Source of the DNA: Zetaproteobacteria bacterium
GTDB taxonomy: Bacteria > Pseudomonadota > Zetaproteobacteria > Mariprofundales > Mariprofundaceae
Length of the DNA stretch: 59,068 bases
Direction: 5' to 3'
Assembly (NCBI GenBank): GCA_021545665.1
Contig: JAJRTX010000029.1
Location: 1-59,068 of the forward strand
Shown piece after piece: positions 26,748 through 35,275 of this stretch (positions are counted from its first letter, which is position 1; every line of letters starts with the position of its first letter). The notes under the pieces are model-generated. The model searched no databases and was not told the origin of the DNA. It saw nothing but the letters and a program-made list of their open reading frames with translations. Both the position numbers and the translations under genes were made by a program.

Positions 26748-27162
26748 ACTGTTTATGTCGGACTCGCCCCCCTATGGCATAATACTGGATATGCTGATCA
26801 TCATAACTGTCGCAGGATTATGGATAGTCTGGTGGCGAAATCTGAATCGTTTGCAAAAAACCGAGCGGCTTCTGGCCGAGAGTATTCAACAACTGGAGCA
26901 GGCATCCACGCAGTTAAAGCAGGCAATGGATCATATTCGGGCATTTGAAAAAGAAAAACGTGCTGGAGAAGAGATTCGCACAAAAAATTCGCCAAGGAAA
27001 CAACCGGCACAAACTGTAACCGCATCCGCTGACACCGTTCTCACCCTCACGCTGCGCCTGCAGCATGAGGGAAAATCAGATGCAGAAATTGCGGATAGTC
27101 TGAACATTCCGATAAACCAGGTTCGCCTGATGCTGAAAATGCACACGACAAGGGCCGACTAA
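26740..27162 (+). CDS. Membrane-anchored coiled-coil protein, DUF2802/SwrB-like
   Basis: 140 residues: an N-terminal membrane segment (about 11-30), a coiled coil (34-75), a Lys-rich linker and a C-terminal HTH-like end (about 100-138, LQHEGKSDAEIADSLNIPIN). This layout matches DUF2802 proteins of flagellar clusters and resembles Bacillus SwrB, which helps hook-basal body maturation. It lies between fliA and a FliK-like gene. Function inferred from layout and place. Confidence 0.65.
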   Translation: MPELFMSDSPPYGIILDMLIIITVAGLWIVWWRNLNRLQKTERLLAESIQQLEQASTQLKQAMDHIRAFEKEKRAGEEIRTKNSPRKQPAQTVTASADTVLTLTLRLQHEGKSDAEIADSLNIPINQVRLMLKMHTTRAD

Positions 27163-27164
27163 AT

Positions 27165-27890
27165 ATGTTTCCAATCATCATCCCACAACAACTTAGCCTT
27201 CCAGAGGGAGCTTCCAGGCAAATCAATCAGCGACTTCCCTGGTCGAATGGCAGTCTGATGGCCGCAAAACTGAACCCCACGGATACAGCCGGAGTAGCCC
27301 AGTTAATTATTGGTGGGCATCGCTTGATTGCTAAAGTGCCTCCATCCACTCCGATAGGTGATATCTGGCTGCAGTTGATCAATCGAGATATGCCAGCACA
27401 GTTTCGCTTGCTGAGCAGTGCTCAGGCTGAAGTGCTACTTTCCAAAATGCTGCAAAAATCAACAACCAATTCGACTGAATCCCAGCCAACAAAACAAAAT
27501 ACTGAGCAAGGCTGGAGTAAACTGGATACCGGCTCACTGCCATTTACTGCTGAAGTCGTAGCTCACGGACAGCACCTGACAATTCAGGATCGTGAAAACA
27601 GCCACCGTAGCATATTGCTTAGCAGTACGATTGAAGCAGATCAGTTCTGTCTGTTCGGACGCGTGGATCTTGAACATCTTGGTTCAGTGGCATTCAACCT
27701 TCAAGGTGGTGAGAACTGTGACTGGTTAATGAAAGTTTTTTCCACCAATCCGCAGCTACTTTCCTATCTGCGTGCTCATTTCAACATATGGTTGAAAGGC
27801 GAGCAGGAAAAACATGAAAGCCTGGATGGAGAGGTGCTCTACGGTATGCCGGAAAGTATGACAGCACTTGCAGACGGGGTTCAGACATGA
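27165..27890 (+). CDS. FliK-like protein paired with FlhB-like switch
   Basis: 241 residues. The N-terminal part (1-110) resembles a domain seen in FliK-type proteins of flagellar clusters; the C-terminal part (about 135-225) has a Flg_hook-like pattern with LFGRVDLEHLGSVAFNLQ and LLSYLRAHFNIWLK. No membrane segment. It overlaps the downstream FlhB-like gene by four bases, a known pairing. It is shorter than a standard FliK hook-length ruler, so a second, true FliK is probably elsewhere. Confidence 0.65.
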   Translation: MFPIIIPQQLSLPEGASRQINQRLPWSNGSLMAAKLNPTDTAGVAQLIIGGHRLIAKVPPSTPIGDIWLQLINRDMPAQFRLLSSAQAEVLLSKMLQKSTTNSTESQPTKQNTEQGWSKLDTGSLPFTAEVVAHGQHLTIQDRENSHRSILLSSTIEADQFCLFGRVDLEHLGSVAFNLQGGENCDWLMKVFSTNPQLLSYLRAHFNIWLKGEQEKHESLDGEVLYGMPESMTALADGVQT

Positions 27891-28165
27891 GTGAACGGGA
27901 AGTAGCCATTGCTCTGGGTTTTGAATCCGGACGTGATGATGCGCCCACTGTGCTGGCAGCCGGATATGGTCATATTGCCAAACAGATCATGTCTGTCGCC
28001 AGAAAAGAAGGCATACATATTCATCAGGATGAAAATCTGGCTCAAATTCTGGCTCAGGTTCCAGTTGGCTATGAAATACCGGAAGCAGCCTATCAACTGG
28101 TAGCAGAAATCCTTGCTTTTCTTTACCAGACAGATCGAACCTTGCAGGAAAAGTTTTCCAGGTAG
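27887..28165 (+). CDS. Small FlhB C-terminal-like export switch protein (FlhX type)
   Basis: 92 residues matching the cytoplasmic part of FlhB after its NPTH cleavage site: EVAIALGFESGRDDAPTVLA aligns with the HIAIALSY...GAPKVLAKG region of the FlhB encoded at 20377, and VPVGYEIPEAAYQLVAEILA matches its end. No membrane segments. Such proteins can partly replace the FlhB C-terminal fragment. Co-transcribed with the FliK-like gene. Confidence 0.8.
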   Translation: MSEREVAIALGFESGRDDAPTVLAAGYGHIAKQIMSVARKEGIHIHQDENLAQILAQVPVGYEIPEAAYQLVAEILAFLYQTDRTLQEKFSR

Positions 28166-28252
28166 ACAGGAAAAATGTGCCGGATATGCGCATTGTTTAA
28201 GGTTCAGATAAAAAATATCCAGCAAACAGGTCATTTCAGGGAAGTTCAGGTT

Positions 28253-28268
28253 TGGCATGACAGATGCG
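28253..28268 (+). promoter_or_regulatory. Sigma-54-type promoter for the flgFGAHI operon
   Basis: TGGCAT-GACAG-ATGCG has GG-N10-GC spacing with one change in the -12 part (ATGC for TTGC). Transcript start would be near 28279, giving a short leader with the AAGGAG site of flgF at 28293-28298. Well placed in a 140-base intergenic gap. Confidence 0.6.
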
Positions 28269-28304
28269 TAAAGCTTAGCAACTACTCTACAGTAAGGAGA
28301 CAAA

Positions 28305-29042
28305 ATGCAATCAGGTTTTTATATATCAGGTGTCGCCGGTCAGTTGGCTCAACACAAGCTTAATGATATTAACCATAATCTGGCCAACGTAAATACGATC
28401 GGTTATATGGCTAGCCGTTCGTCATTTTCTTCTACGATGGCAAAGCAAGTTGCAGGTCAAACAGGTGGTAATTCTACTTCATACCCCAACCAGGCAAATT
28501 CTTTTATCGACATGAAACCAGGAAATATCAAGCAAACCGGCAATGATCTCGATTTTGCTATTCAGGGAGATGCTTTTTTCAGAGTCAGGCTAGATGATGG
28601 GCAGGAAGCTTATACAAGAGCAGGAAACTTCATTCTTGGTGCCGATGGCGCTCTGTTCACCCAGGGAGGTCAGCCGGTACTGGATACGAGCGGGGCCACA
28701 ATTCAATTGCCGGTCGGACAGGTCACAGCCAGTCAGGACGGTATGCTGTCCGTAGATAATATCCAGGTTGCCGAATTCGGCATGGTTACCATCAAGGATG
28801 CATCACAGCTTAGCAGACTTGGCAACGCACTGCTGGCAACCACCAAAGAAAATACTTCCCCTGCCGGAGAGGATGTGATTGTTCGCCAGGGGGCTGTGGA
28901 AGGATCAAACGTTAATTCTATTCTGGCTATGACGGAAATGGTTGTCACAACACGAAATTTTGAAGCAACAATGAAAACAATCGAACAATATAATCAACAG
29001 GCGAGTCAGCTCTATGCTCGGGTTGGCCTGGTTCAGGGTTAA
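28305..29042 (+). CDS. flgF: Flagellar rod protein FlgF
   Basis: 245 residues. N-terminal rod motif GQLAQHKLNDINHNLANVNT and the C-terminal helix TEMVVTTRNFEATMKTIEQY typical of axial proteins. It is shorter than but similar to FlgG. FlgF is a distal-rod component, exported before the hook. The ATG follows a perfect AAGGAG ribosome site. The flgG gene follows in the same frame after the stop. Confidence 0.93.
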   Translation: MQSGFYISGVAGQLAQHKLNDINHNLANVNTIGYMASRSSFSSTMAKQVAGQTGGNSTSYPNQANSFIDMKPGNIKQTGNDLDFAIQGDAFFRVRLDDGQEAYTRAGNFILGADGALFTQGGQPVLDTSGATIQLPVGQVTASQDGMLSVDNIQVAEFGMVTIKDASQLSRLGNALLATTKENTSPAGEDVIVRQGAVEGSNVNSILAMTEMVVTTRNFEATMKTIEQYNQQASQLYARVGLVQG

Positions 29043-29043
29043 C

Positions 29044-29048
29044 AGGAG
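29044..29048 (+). promoter_or_regulatory. Ribosome binding site that places the FlgG start at CTG
   Basis: AGGAG lies six bases ahead of the CTG at 29055. No similar site precedes the downstream ATG at 29088. The only in-frame stop just upstream is the flgF TAA at 29040-29042. Confidence 0.7.
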
Positions 29049-29054
29049 CAAACA

Positions 29055-29843
29055 CTGATACGAGCTTTATGGACAGCAGCTACAGGTATGGCGGCACAAA
29101 ATCTAAACGTGGATGTGATCGCCAATAATCTGGCAAATGTCAATACAACGGGATTCAAGCGCGGACGGGCAAATTTTCAGGATTTAATGTACCAGCAGAT
29201 AAAGTCTCCAGGAGCTGACGCCAGTTCAGCAGGGACACAGGTTCCGACGGGCATTCAGATCGGACTTGGCGTCAAGGCAGCCGGAGTTGAGAATATCTTT
29301 CTGGAAGGCAGCTTAAAACCCACCGGCAACCCGTTGGACTTTGCCATTCAGGGACGGGGATTCTTCCAGATTCAGATGCCCAATGGCGACCTTGCATATT
29401 CACGAGCGGGATCATTCAGTCTCGACAGCCAGGGTCAGATTGTTACGGCTGACGGCAACATCCTGCAGCCGGCAATCAACATTCCGGCCGATGCACTTTC
29501 CATCGGCGTAGGGGCGGACGGAACCGTTTCAGTAATGCAACCGGGCGGAGTCAGTTCGATCCTGGGTCAAATTCAGCTAGCTGATTTCAGTAACCCTGCC
29601 GGCCTGGAGTTGCTGGGAAGCTCCCTGTACAGGCCCAGCAATGCTTCAGGAGAGGCCATCCTGGGCACACCTGGCGACAATGGCATAGGCACCATCGGCC
29701 AAAACATGCTTGAAATGTCCAACGTCAATATCGTAGAAGAAATGGTAAATCTGATAGCCGGGCAACGCGCCTATGAAATGAATTCAAAGGCAATTAAAGC
29801 AGCTGACGAAATGCTGCAAACAGCCAACAATATCCGGCCATAA
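29055..29843 (+). CDS. flgG: Distal rod protein FlgG, probable CTG start
   Basis: 262 residues if started at the CTG at 29055, giving (M)[20 protein letters not shown], the near-invariant FlgG N-terminus. The first ATG in frame is at 29088 and would remove 11 conserved residues needed for export and rod packing. An AGGAG ribosome site at 29044-29048 lies six bases before the CTG and 39 before the ATG, which decides for the CTG. The C-terminal [20 protein letters not shown] motif is standard. FlgG builds the distal rod inside the P and L rings. Confidence 0.93.
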   Translation: MIRALWTAATGMAAQNLNVDVIANNLANVNTTGFKRGRANFQDLMYQQIKSPGADASSAGTQVPTGIQIGLGVKAAGVENIFLEGSLKPTGNPLDFAIQGRGFFQIQMPNGDLAYSRAGSFSLDSQGQIVTADGNILQPAINIPADALSIGVGADGTVSVMQPGGVSSILGQIQLADFSNPAGLELLGSSLYRPSNASGEAILGTPGDNGIGTIGQNMLEMSNVNIVEEMVNLIAGQRAYEMNSKAIKAADEMLQTANNIRP

Positions 29844-29845
29844 GC

Positions 29846-30544
29846 ATGTTGCTACGTAGTATTCTGCCCGCCCTGTTATTCCTGTTCACGCTTCCTGCTA
29901 TTGCAGATGCAGATGCAGAAACGGATAAGGCTATGCGAGATTCCATCAAGCAATTTTTTGCCCAGGGTGTCTATGTAAAAAATGCCAGGGCAGAGCTGGT
30001 TGAAGTGCTGCGCTGGCCGGATACGGCTGGAACCCTGCGCTGGCGAATACCTGTCCTTAACAATCATTCCGCTCGTCCCTCCCTGATTGCGGAACGGGGA
30101 CACGGAAAATTGTTGAGACGCTGGTATGTGCCTGTGCGTTTGAACTGGTGGGCTCAAGTAGTAGTTGCAAAAAAAGACTTGCCTGCTCGTTCTCGCCTTT
30201 CGGTGAATATGCTGGATCGTGCTCGCGTCAATGTTGCTGGTCATTCCGGTTCATGGTGGAAAAAAACCAGTTCCCTTGCTGGTATGCAGCTAACCCGTCC
30301 TCTGCAGGCCGGGGATGCCATATACACATCATATGTGCACAGGCCCAAATTGATCAGGCGTGGTGACCATGTCACCATGATTGCCAGCTATGGCAACCTT
30401 AAGGTAACAGCAGTCGGCAAAGCACTTCGATCAGCAGGAATTGGTGATCGCGTATCAATTCGAAACCTTAAAAGCAAACAGGTTGTTCAGGGCGTGGTTG
30501 CAAGCGCATCCACTGTCCACATTCTCACTGGAGAAACGCTATGA
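29846..30544 (+). CDS. flgA: P-ring assembly chaperone FlgA
   Basis: 232 residues with a signal peptide (MLLRSILPALLFLFTLPAIA, cleavage near ADA) and the C-terminal SAF-like region (about 115-232; ARSRLSVNMLDRARVNV and IRRGDHVTMIA). FlgA is periplasmic and helps FlgI assemble the P ring. It overlaps flgH by four bases, so flgF-flgG-flgA-flgH-flgI form one operon. Confidence 0.93.
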   Translation: MLLRSILPALLFLFTLPAIADADAETDKAMRDSIKQFFAQGVYVKNARAELVEVLRWPDTAGTLRWRIPVLNNHSARPSLIAERGHGKLLRRWYVPVRLNWWAQVVVAKKDLPARSRLSVNMLDRARVNVAGHSGSWWKKTSSLAGMQLTRPLQAGDAIYTSYVHRPKLIRRGDHVTMIASYGNLKVTAVGKALRSAGIGDRVSIRNLKSKQVVQGVVASASTVHILTGETL

Positions 30545-31248
30545 AACTGATATGGATTCTTGGATTGATCCCTGTCCTTTCCAGTTGTATGCCTTCAGCT
30601 GAATCGGTCACCACCGATGTCAACAAAGGCAAAGTCGAAACTGCCTTGCAAGCTCCGCTGCCTGCCCCCTCACAAACCGGTTCATTATGGATCGGGAGCA
30701 GCCCACTGCTGTTTACCGATGCCAAGGCGCATAATGTCGGCGATCTGATTACAGTGCTGGTAATGGAGAGAGCCTCTGCAACCCGCAAACTTGGGACTAA
30801 AAAAAGTAAGAAGTCCAGTCGGAAAACAGACCTGACCCAAACCTTTGGCATTGCGGAAGGGCTTAAAATATTGATAGACAAAAACAAGGCAATCAGTCCA
30901 CTTGATCCAAAGCTTGGTGTGGACATGAGTGATGCATCCAATTTCGATGGCAGCGGCTCAACAAATAACTCGGACACACTAACAGCAAGCGTGACAGCCG
31001 TGGTCACCCAAGTCTTTCCGAATGGGAATATGGAGATTACAGGGCGCAGGCAGGTAAGTATTAATCACCAGCCTCAGGCCCTTGTCTTTACCGGCGTTAT
31101 TCGACCCATCGACATCACTTCAGAAAACACCATTACCTCCGCCAAGGTCGCTCAGGCTATAATCAGCTACGGTAGTGGCGGTGAACTGGCCGAGGTTGCT
31201 CACCAGGGATGGCTGGCACGTTCACTTAATGAAGTCTGGCCATTTTAA
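30541..31248 (+). CDS. flgH: Flagellar L-ring lipoprotein FlgH
   Basis: 235 residues. The lipobox LSSC places the lipidated Cys at residue 16. The body has the family pattern SLWIGSSPLLFTDAKAHNVG and VFPNGNMEITGRRQV, ending SYGSGGELAEVAHQGWLARS. FlgH forms the outer-membrane ring, which shows that this organism is diderm. It follows flgA directly. Confidence 0.96.
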   Translation: MKLIWILGLIPVLSSCMPSAESVTTDVNKGKVETALQAPLPAPSQTGSLWIGSSPLLFTDAKAHNVGDLITVLVMERASATRKLGTKKSKKSSRKTDLTQTFGIAEGLKILIDKNKAISPLDPKLGVDMSDASNFDGSGSTNNSDTLTASVTAVVTQVFPNGNMEITGRRQVSINHQPQALVFTGVIRPIDITSENTITSAKVAQAIISYGSGGELAEVAHQGWLARSLNEVWPF

Positions 31249-31258
31249 AGGAGTAAGT

Positions 31259-32413
31259 ATGCATCCAGAATATGGTGATAAAATAGCAAAAGTATCAACC
31301 AGCGGCACACTTCTCATGGTATTACTCATGGCATCAGTGCTGATGGTTAGCTTATCCGCATCCAGTGCGGCACACGCAGAACGCATCAAGGACCTGACTA
31401 CAGTACAGGGAGTCCGCAGCAATGACCTGATTGGCTACGGCCTTGTCGTTGGTTTGAATGGCACAGGTGATTCTTCAAACTCATCCCCGTATACCATCAG
31501 CAGTATCAATGCCATGCTGGAACGCTTTGGCATCAACGTACGTTCGAAAATTGCCACCATGAAACCCAAAAATATTGCGGCAGTGATGATCACGGCAACC
31601 CTGCCTCCGTTTGCGAAGCCAGGACAGAGGCTGGATATAACAGCCTCAAGCATGGGAGATGCAAAAAGCCTGCGTGGAGGTACACTGCTGTTAACCCCGT
31701 TGCTGGCTGGAAATAACCAGATTTACGCTGTTGCACAGGGCGCTCTATCCGTGGGTGGTTTTACAGCCAGCGGCAAAGCCTCATCGAAAACAGTGGGCCA
31801 TCCGACAGTTGGACGCATACCAAACGGGGCCAGCATTGAAAAAGCAGCTCCAACAATCTTGCATTCCGGGCAGGAGAAAATAGTACTCAACCTGAACAAT
31901 CCGGATTTCAGCACCATCAAACGCATGCGTGATGCCATCAATACCAATTTCGGCAAAAACATGGCTAAAGCCGTCGATGCCGGCACTTTAGAGGTCTGGA
32001 ATCCCGAGGGTGATGCCGTTGAACTGATTGCACGTCTGGAACAGATTGAGCTAACCACAGACCACCACGCTATCGTGGTTATGGATGAACGCACCGGAAC
32101 CATAGTCATGGGTCAGGAAGTGCGTATCGATACCGTAGCAGTAGCTCATGGCAGTATCAGTGTCACAGTGACTGAATCGCCTCAGGTTTCACAACCCAAT
32201 GCATTTGCTGGTGGAAACACAACGACAGTGGATAATACAGACGTTCAAATCGAAGAAGAGCAATCTCAGTTTGTTATATTGCCAAAACAGGTTTCGCTGA
32301 GTTCACTGGTTGCCGCTTTGAATGCAGTTGGCGCAACGCCAAGCGATCTCATCGCAGTATTGCAGGCAATTAAAGCAGCCGGTGCATTACATGCCGAGCT
32401 GAAAGTAATATGA
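31259..32413 (+). CDS. flgI: Flagellar P-ring protein FlgI
   Basis: 384 residues from the ATG at 31259, which has AAAGGAGT eight bases upstream. A signal peptide (about 18-44, ending SAAHA) precedes ERIKDLTTVQGVRSNDLIGY, the hallmark N-terminus of FlgI. It polymerises in the periplasm around the rod at the peptidoglycan layer. It overlaps flgJ by four bases. Confidence 0.97.
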   Translation: MHPEYGDKIAKVSTSGTLLMVLLMASVLMVSLSASSAAHAERIKDLTTVQGVRSNDLIGYGLVVGLNGTGDSSNSSPYTISSINAMLERFGINVRSKIATMKPKNIAAVMITATLPPFAKPGQRLDITASSMGDAKSLRGGTLLLTPLLAGNNQIYAVAQGALSVGGFTASGKASSKTVGHPTVGRIPNGASIEKAAPTILHSGQEKIVLNLNNPDFSTIKRMRDAINTNFGKNMAKAVDAGTLEVWNPEGDAVELIARLEQIELTTDHHAIVVMDERTGTIVMGQEVRIDTVAVAHGSISVTVTESPQVSQPNAFAGGNTTTVDNTDVQIEEEQSQFVILPKQVSLSSLVAALNAVGATPSDLIAVLQAIKAAGALHAELKVI

Positions 32414-32817
32414 GCGAGATTAATCTGACTCCGGCCATGCTGGCCATGTCTCGGAACACTACGCAAGCGCGAACACAGGAAATCGGCAACGCCAAAATTC
32501 CGGTTCAACAGAGTGGCAATGCAAAAGATCCCGCCTTATGGGAAGTCAGCCTGAAATTCGAAGCGATGCTGATGCAACAGATGATGTCAGCGATGCGCAA
32601 GACAGTACCGGTAGACGGTCAGTTCTCTTCAGGCTTCGCCAATGATATGTATGCATCCATGTTTGATCAGGCTATAGCAGAAACCAGCAGTAAAAGTGGA
32701 AGCCTGGGTATAGCGGAAAATATCTATCGCCAGATGAGTACTAACAATCAGGCTAAGGCAAATCCAATATCTGCCGATATACATATCGATAGCCTGCCAA
32801 TCAGGTCAGAGGAGTAG
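32410..32817 (+). CDS. flgJ: Rod-binding protein FlgJ, N-terminal domain only
   Basis: 135 residues covering just the rod-scaffold domain (WEVSLKFEAMLMQQMMSAMR, GLxxMLFDQAIAE-like stretch MYASMFDQAIAETSSKSGS). The muramidase domain present in enterobacterial FlgJ is absent. A separate lytic enzyme would be needed for rod passage; the lytic transglycosylase at 37102 in the same gene run is the obvious candidate, by inference. Confidence 0.9.
   Translation: MSEINLTPAMLAMSRNTTQARTQEIGNAKIPVQQSGNAKDPALWEVSLKFEAMLMQQMMSAMRKTVPVDGQFSSGFANDMYASMFDQAIAETSSKSGSLGIAENIYRQMSTNNQAKANPISADIHIDSLPIRSEE
32754..32780 (+). promoter_or_regulatory. Sigma-28-type promoter for flgM
   Basis: TAAGGCAA, eleven bases, then GCCGATAT: the -10 box matches GCCGATAA at seven of eight positions with the exact spacing, while the -35 box is weaker (four of eight). 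It lies inside the end of flgJ, with the flgM start 44 bases downstream. A FliA-dependent flgM promoter would mirror the enteric arrangement. Confidence 0.5.
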
Positions 32818-32823
32818 GTATAT

Positions 32824-33114
32824 ATGGTGCGAATTGACAAAACAACAGGAGTTAATACTCCAGCCTCCATGGGATCAGCAAGTAAAAAACGCGCCTCCAA
32901 AGGTGGTTCAACAGCTAAAGGTGGGCAGATTCATGTCAACAATGCGTCAGCACTGCGTAAAAAGGCAAAAGTCCTTTTATCCGATATATCCGATATCCGC
33001 ATGGAACGAATTGAAGAGATTCGCAATGCCCTTGAAAACGGCAGTTATCAGGTCAACGAGCAGGATGTTGCTACACAGATTGTTGCCAATGCCTTGGGAG
33101 AGAAGCCATGGTAA
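32824..33114 (+). CDS. flgM: Anti-sigma-28 factor FlgM
   Basis: 96 residues. Basic disordered N-terminal half and a C-terminal FliA-binding segment (KKAKVLLSDISDIRMERIEE then RNALENGSYQVNEQDVATQI). FlgM holds FliA until the hook is complete and is then exported. The start has GGAGTAGGT upstream. It overlaps the FlgN-like gene by seven bases. Confidence 0.92.
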   Translation: MVRIDKTTGVNTPASMGSASKKRASKGGSTAKGGQIHVNNASALRKKAKVLLSDISDIRMERIEEIRNALENGSYQVNEQDVATQIVANALGEKPW

Positions 33115-33557
33115 TGCACTCTCAGGCAGCTGAAACACTGTGCTCTCTTCTCAAGGACATGGAATTTGCCATAGCAAGAATAGAAGTAATTATTCCGTTG
33201 GAGCAGGAAGCCATAAGCCAACTCAATACTGGAAATATGAATAAGTTAATGGAAAAGAGAAAGTCAATCTGGCAAGAGATTAAAGATTGTAAATCTCAAT
33301 GCCAACAGATGTTTCTTCAGCACGGCATGCCAGAAGAAAGCGACCTCAGCTTGTTTGTGGACAAATATCTGGCAGAGGATGCTCCCGCCCTTCATAAACA
33401 GCGTCAAGAGCTCAATGAACGAATCATAGACGTTAGTAAAAGCAATGAGCTCAATGCCATTCGGCTCAGAGCTGCTTCTGAAACCATTTCTGAAACCCTG
33501 CAAGGCCTTGGCCTGCTGAAAGCAAAGGCTACTTATGGTCAGGATGGTATGATGTGA
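33108..33557 (+). CDS. flgN: Flagellar chaperone FlgN-like
   Basis: 149 residues, all-helical (LCSLLKDMEFAIARIEVIIP; AISQLNTGNMNKLMEKRKSI), which matches FlgN, the cytoplasmic chaperone of FlgK and FlgL. It sits between flgM and flgK as expected and overlaps flgK by four bases. Sequence conservation in this family is weak; place and shape carry the call. Confidence 0.85.
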   Translation: MVMHSQAAETLCSLLKDMEFAIARIEVIIPLEQEAISQLNTGNMNKLMEKRKSIWQEIKDCKSQCQQMFLQHGMPEESDLSLFVDKYLAEDAPALHKQRQELNERIIDVSKSNELNAIRLRAASETISETLQGLGLLKAKATYGQDGMM

Positions 33558-35275
33558 TTGTCCGGACTCTTCAAATTGCCTCCAAAAGCCTGACTACTCA
33601 GCAGCAGGCCATGGATACGGTCTCACAGAATATTGCCAACGTAAATACGGAAGGTTATTCACGCCAGACAGCCAATCTTGCAACTTCACGGCCTGACCGG
33701 CTTGGACTGCTTAACTTTGGTAACGGCGTAGAACTTACAAGTATTAGCCGTTCCATGGACCCCCTGGTGGCCAGTGCCCAGGTTTCAAACAATTCTCTGG
33801 CATCCTTTGCCAACACTCTGAAGGACGGACTGACAAGTGTTGAAGCAACCTTCGGCAACCTTGGGGCCCCCGGTCTAACCTCCACACTGGATGCCTTCTT
33901 TAATGCGCAGCAACTTCTTGCCAATTCGCCTGATGATCCGATTGCCCGGATAGATATGGTTACCAAAGCCAACGATATTGCAAATCTGGCTTCCAGCATG
34001 CAACAGCAGCTGGTCACAAGACAGCAAAGTGCCAACCAGGAAGTAGGCATACAGGTCAACGAAGTCAATACACTGCTTGACAAAATTGCTGAACTTAATA
34101 AGCAAATTATTCAAAATGAAACGGGAGGACAGGTTGCAGGAGCAGCCAACGACCTTAGGGATCAGAGAGATGTAGCGGTCATGGCACTGGCAGCACTTAT
34201 TCCTTTTCAACAGGTGGCAACCAATGACGGCGGCCTGATGTTACAAACACCCGGGGGAGATCTCCTCATCCAGAACAGCTATGTGCGCCATCTCAAAGTG
34301 GGTCCGGCAGCGGGCTCCTCCTTTGACACTGTCCTGTTTGCCGACAATGGACTGCCGGCAACAGGCATTGAAAACGGCGGTAAAATCGGTGGCCTGGTTA
34401 CAATCCGGGATACTCAGCTGACCAGCTATATCAATACACTCAATAGCTTGGCCCAAAATCTCATTTTTTCCATCAACCAGCTGCACTCAAGCGGCACAGG
34501 CACTACGGCTGTAACCAGTTACACATCCGGGCTGGCGACAGCGAGTCCGGCAGCTCCGATGAATGTAGACCCGGATATTCCATTTGCATCCAAGATTGTG
34601 GATGGCTCTTTTACCATACACGTGCTGGATGGCAATCCGCCGACCAATCCGGGCGGCACGGCCATCAATATCACAGCCGCAACAACAACGATGAATCAGA
34701 TCGCTGCTGACATATCAGCCGTCGCTGGCGTCACGGCCACTGTTGACGCATCAGGTTATCTGGTCATTAATGGCGGAGCGAACCGGGTGGTTTTCTCAAA
34801 TGACAGCAGTAATGTCCTAGCTGCTTATGAAATAAACACGTTCTTCCATGGCAATACCGCCGCCAACATCAGTGTCGATGCGGCAATCCTGAGCGACCCT
34901 GGACGTATCGCCACCGCCAGCGCGAATGCCACAACTTCCGCCGTGGCAATCACTGACAACAGTACTGCCATGAGCATTCTCGCGCTGCGCGATCAAGCCC
35001 TGAACGTGGATGGAGGCGCACCTGCCAGCCTGATTGAGCGCGCCGCCAATCTGGCTGGCCAGTTTGGTCTGGACATTGCCACCGCCACCCAGGAAAGCGT
35101 ATTCCGCGAATCTCAGGCAACTTCTCTTTCCATCCAGCGCGAGTCCGTTTCCGGTGTAAATCTGGATGAAGAACTGGTCAACATGATGATTTTTCAACGT
35201 AGCTATGAAGCTTCTGCCAAAGTTATCCAGACTGCCAACCAAATGCTTGCCACCCTGATGGGAATACTGCGATGA
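33554..35275 (+). CDS. flgK: Hook-filament junction protein FlgK
   Basis: 573 residues starting at a GTG at 33554 (VIVRTLQIASKSLTTQQQAM read with Met). The N-terminal SQNIANVNTEGYSRQ and the C-terminal LDEELVNMMIFQRSYEASAK motifs define FlgK (HAP1). The Thr/Ala-rich middle (about 300-470) is the variable surface domain. It overlaps flgL by four bases. Confidence 0.95.
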   Translation: MIVRTLQIASKSLTTQQQAMDTVSQNIANVNTEGYSRQTANLATSRPDRLGLLNFGNGVELTSISRSMDPLVASAQVSNNSLASFANTLKDGLTSVEATFGNLGAPGLTSTLDAFFNAQQLLANSPDDPIARIDMVTKANDIANLASSMQQQLVTRQQSANQEVGIQVNEVNTLLDKIAELNKQIIQNETGGQVAGAANDLRDQRDVAVMALAALIPFQQVATNDGGLMLQTPGGDLLIQNSYVRHLKVGPAAGSSFDTVLFADNGLPATGIENGGKIGGLVTIRDTQLTSYINTLNSLAQNLIFSINQLHSSGTGTTAVTSYTSGLATASPAAPMNVDPDIPFASKIVDGSFTIHVLDGNPPTNPGGTAINITAATTTMNQIAADISAVAGVTATVDASGYLVINGGANRVVFSNDSSNVLAAYEINTFFHGNTAANISVDAAILSDPGRIATASANATTSAVAITDNSTAMSILALRDQALNVDGGAPASLIERAANLAGQFGLDIATATQESVFRESQATSLSIQRESVSGVNLDEELVNMMIFQRSYEASAKVIQTANQMLATLMGILR

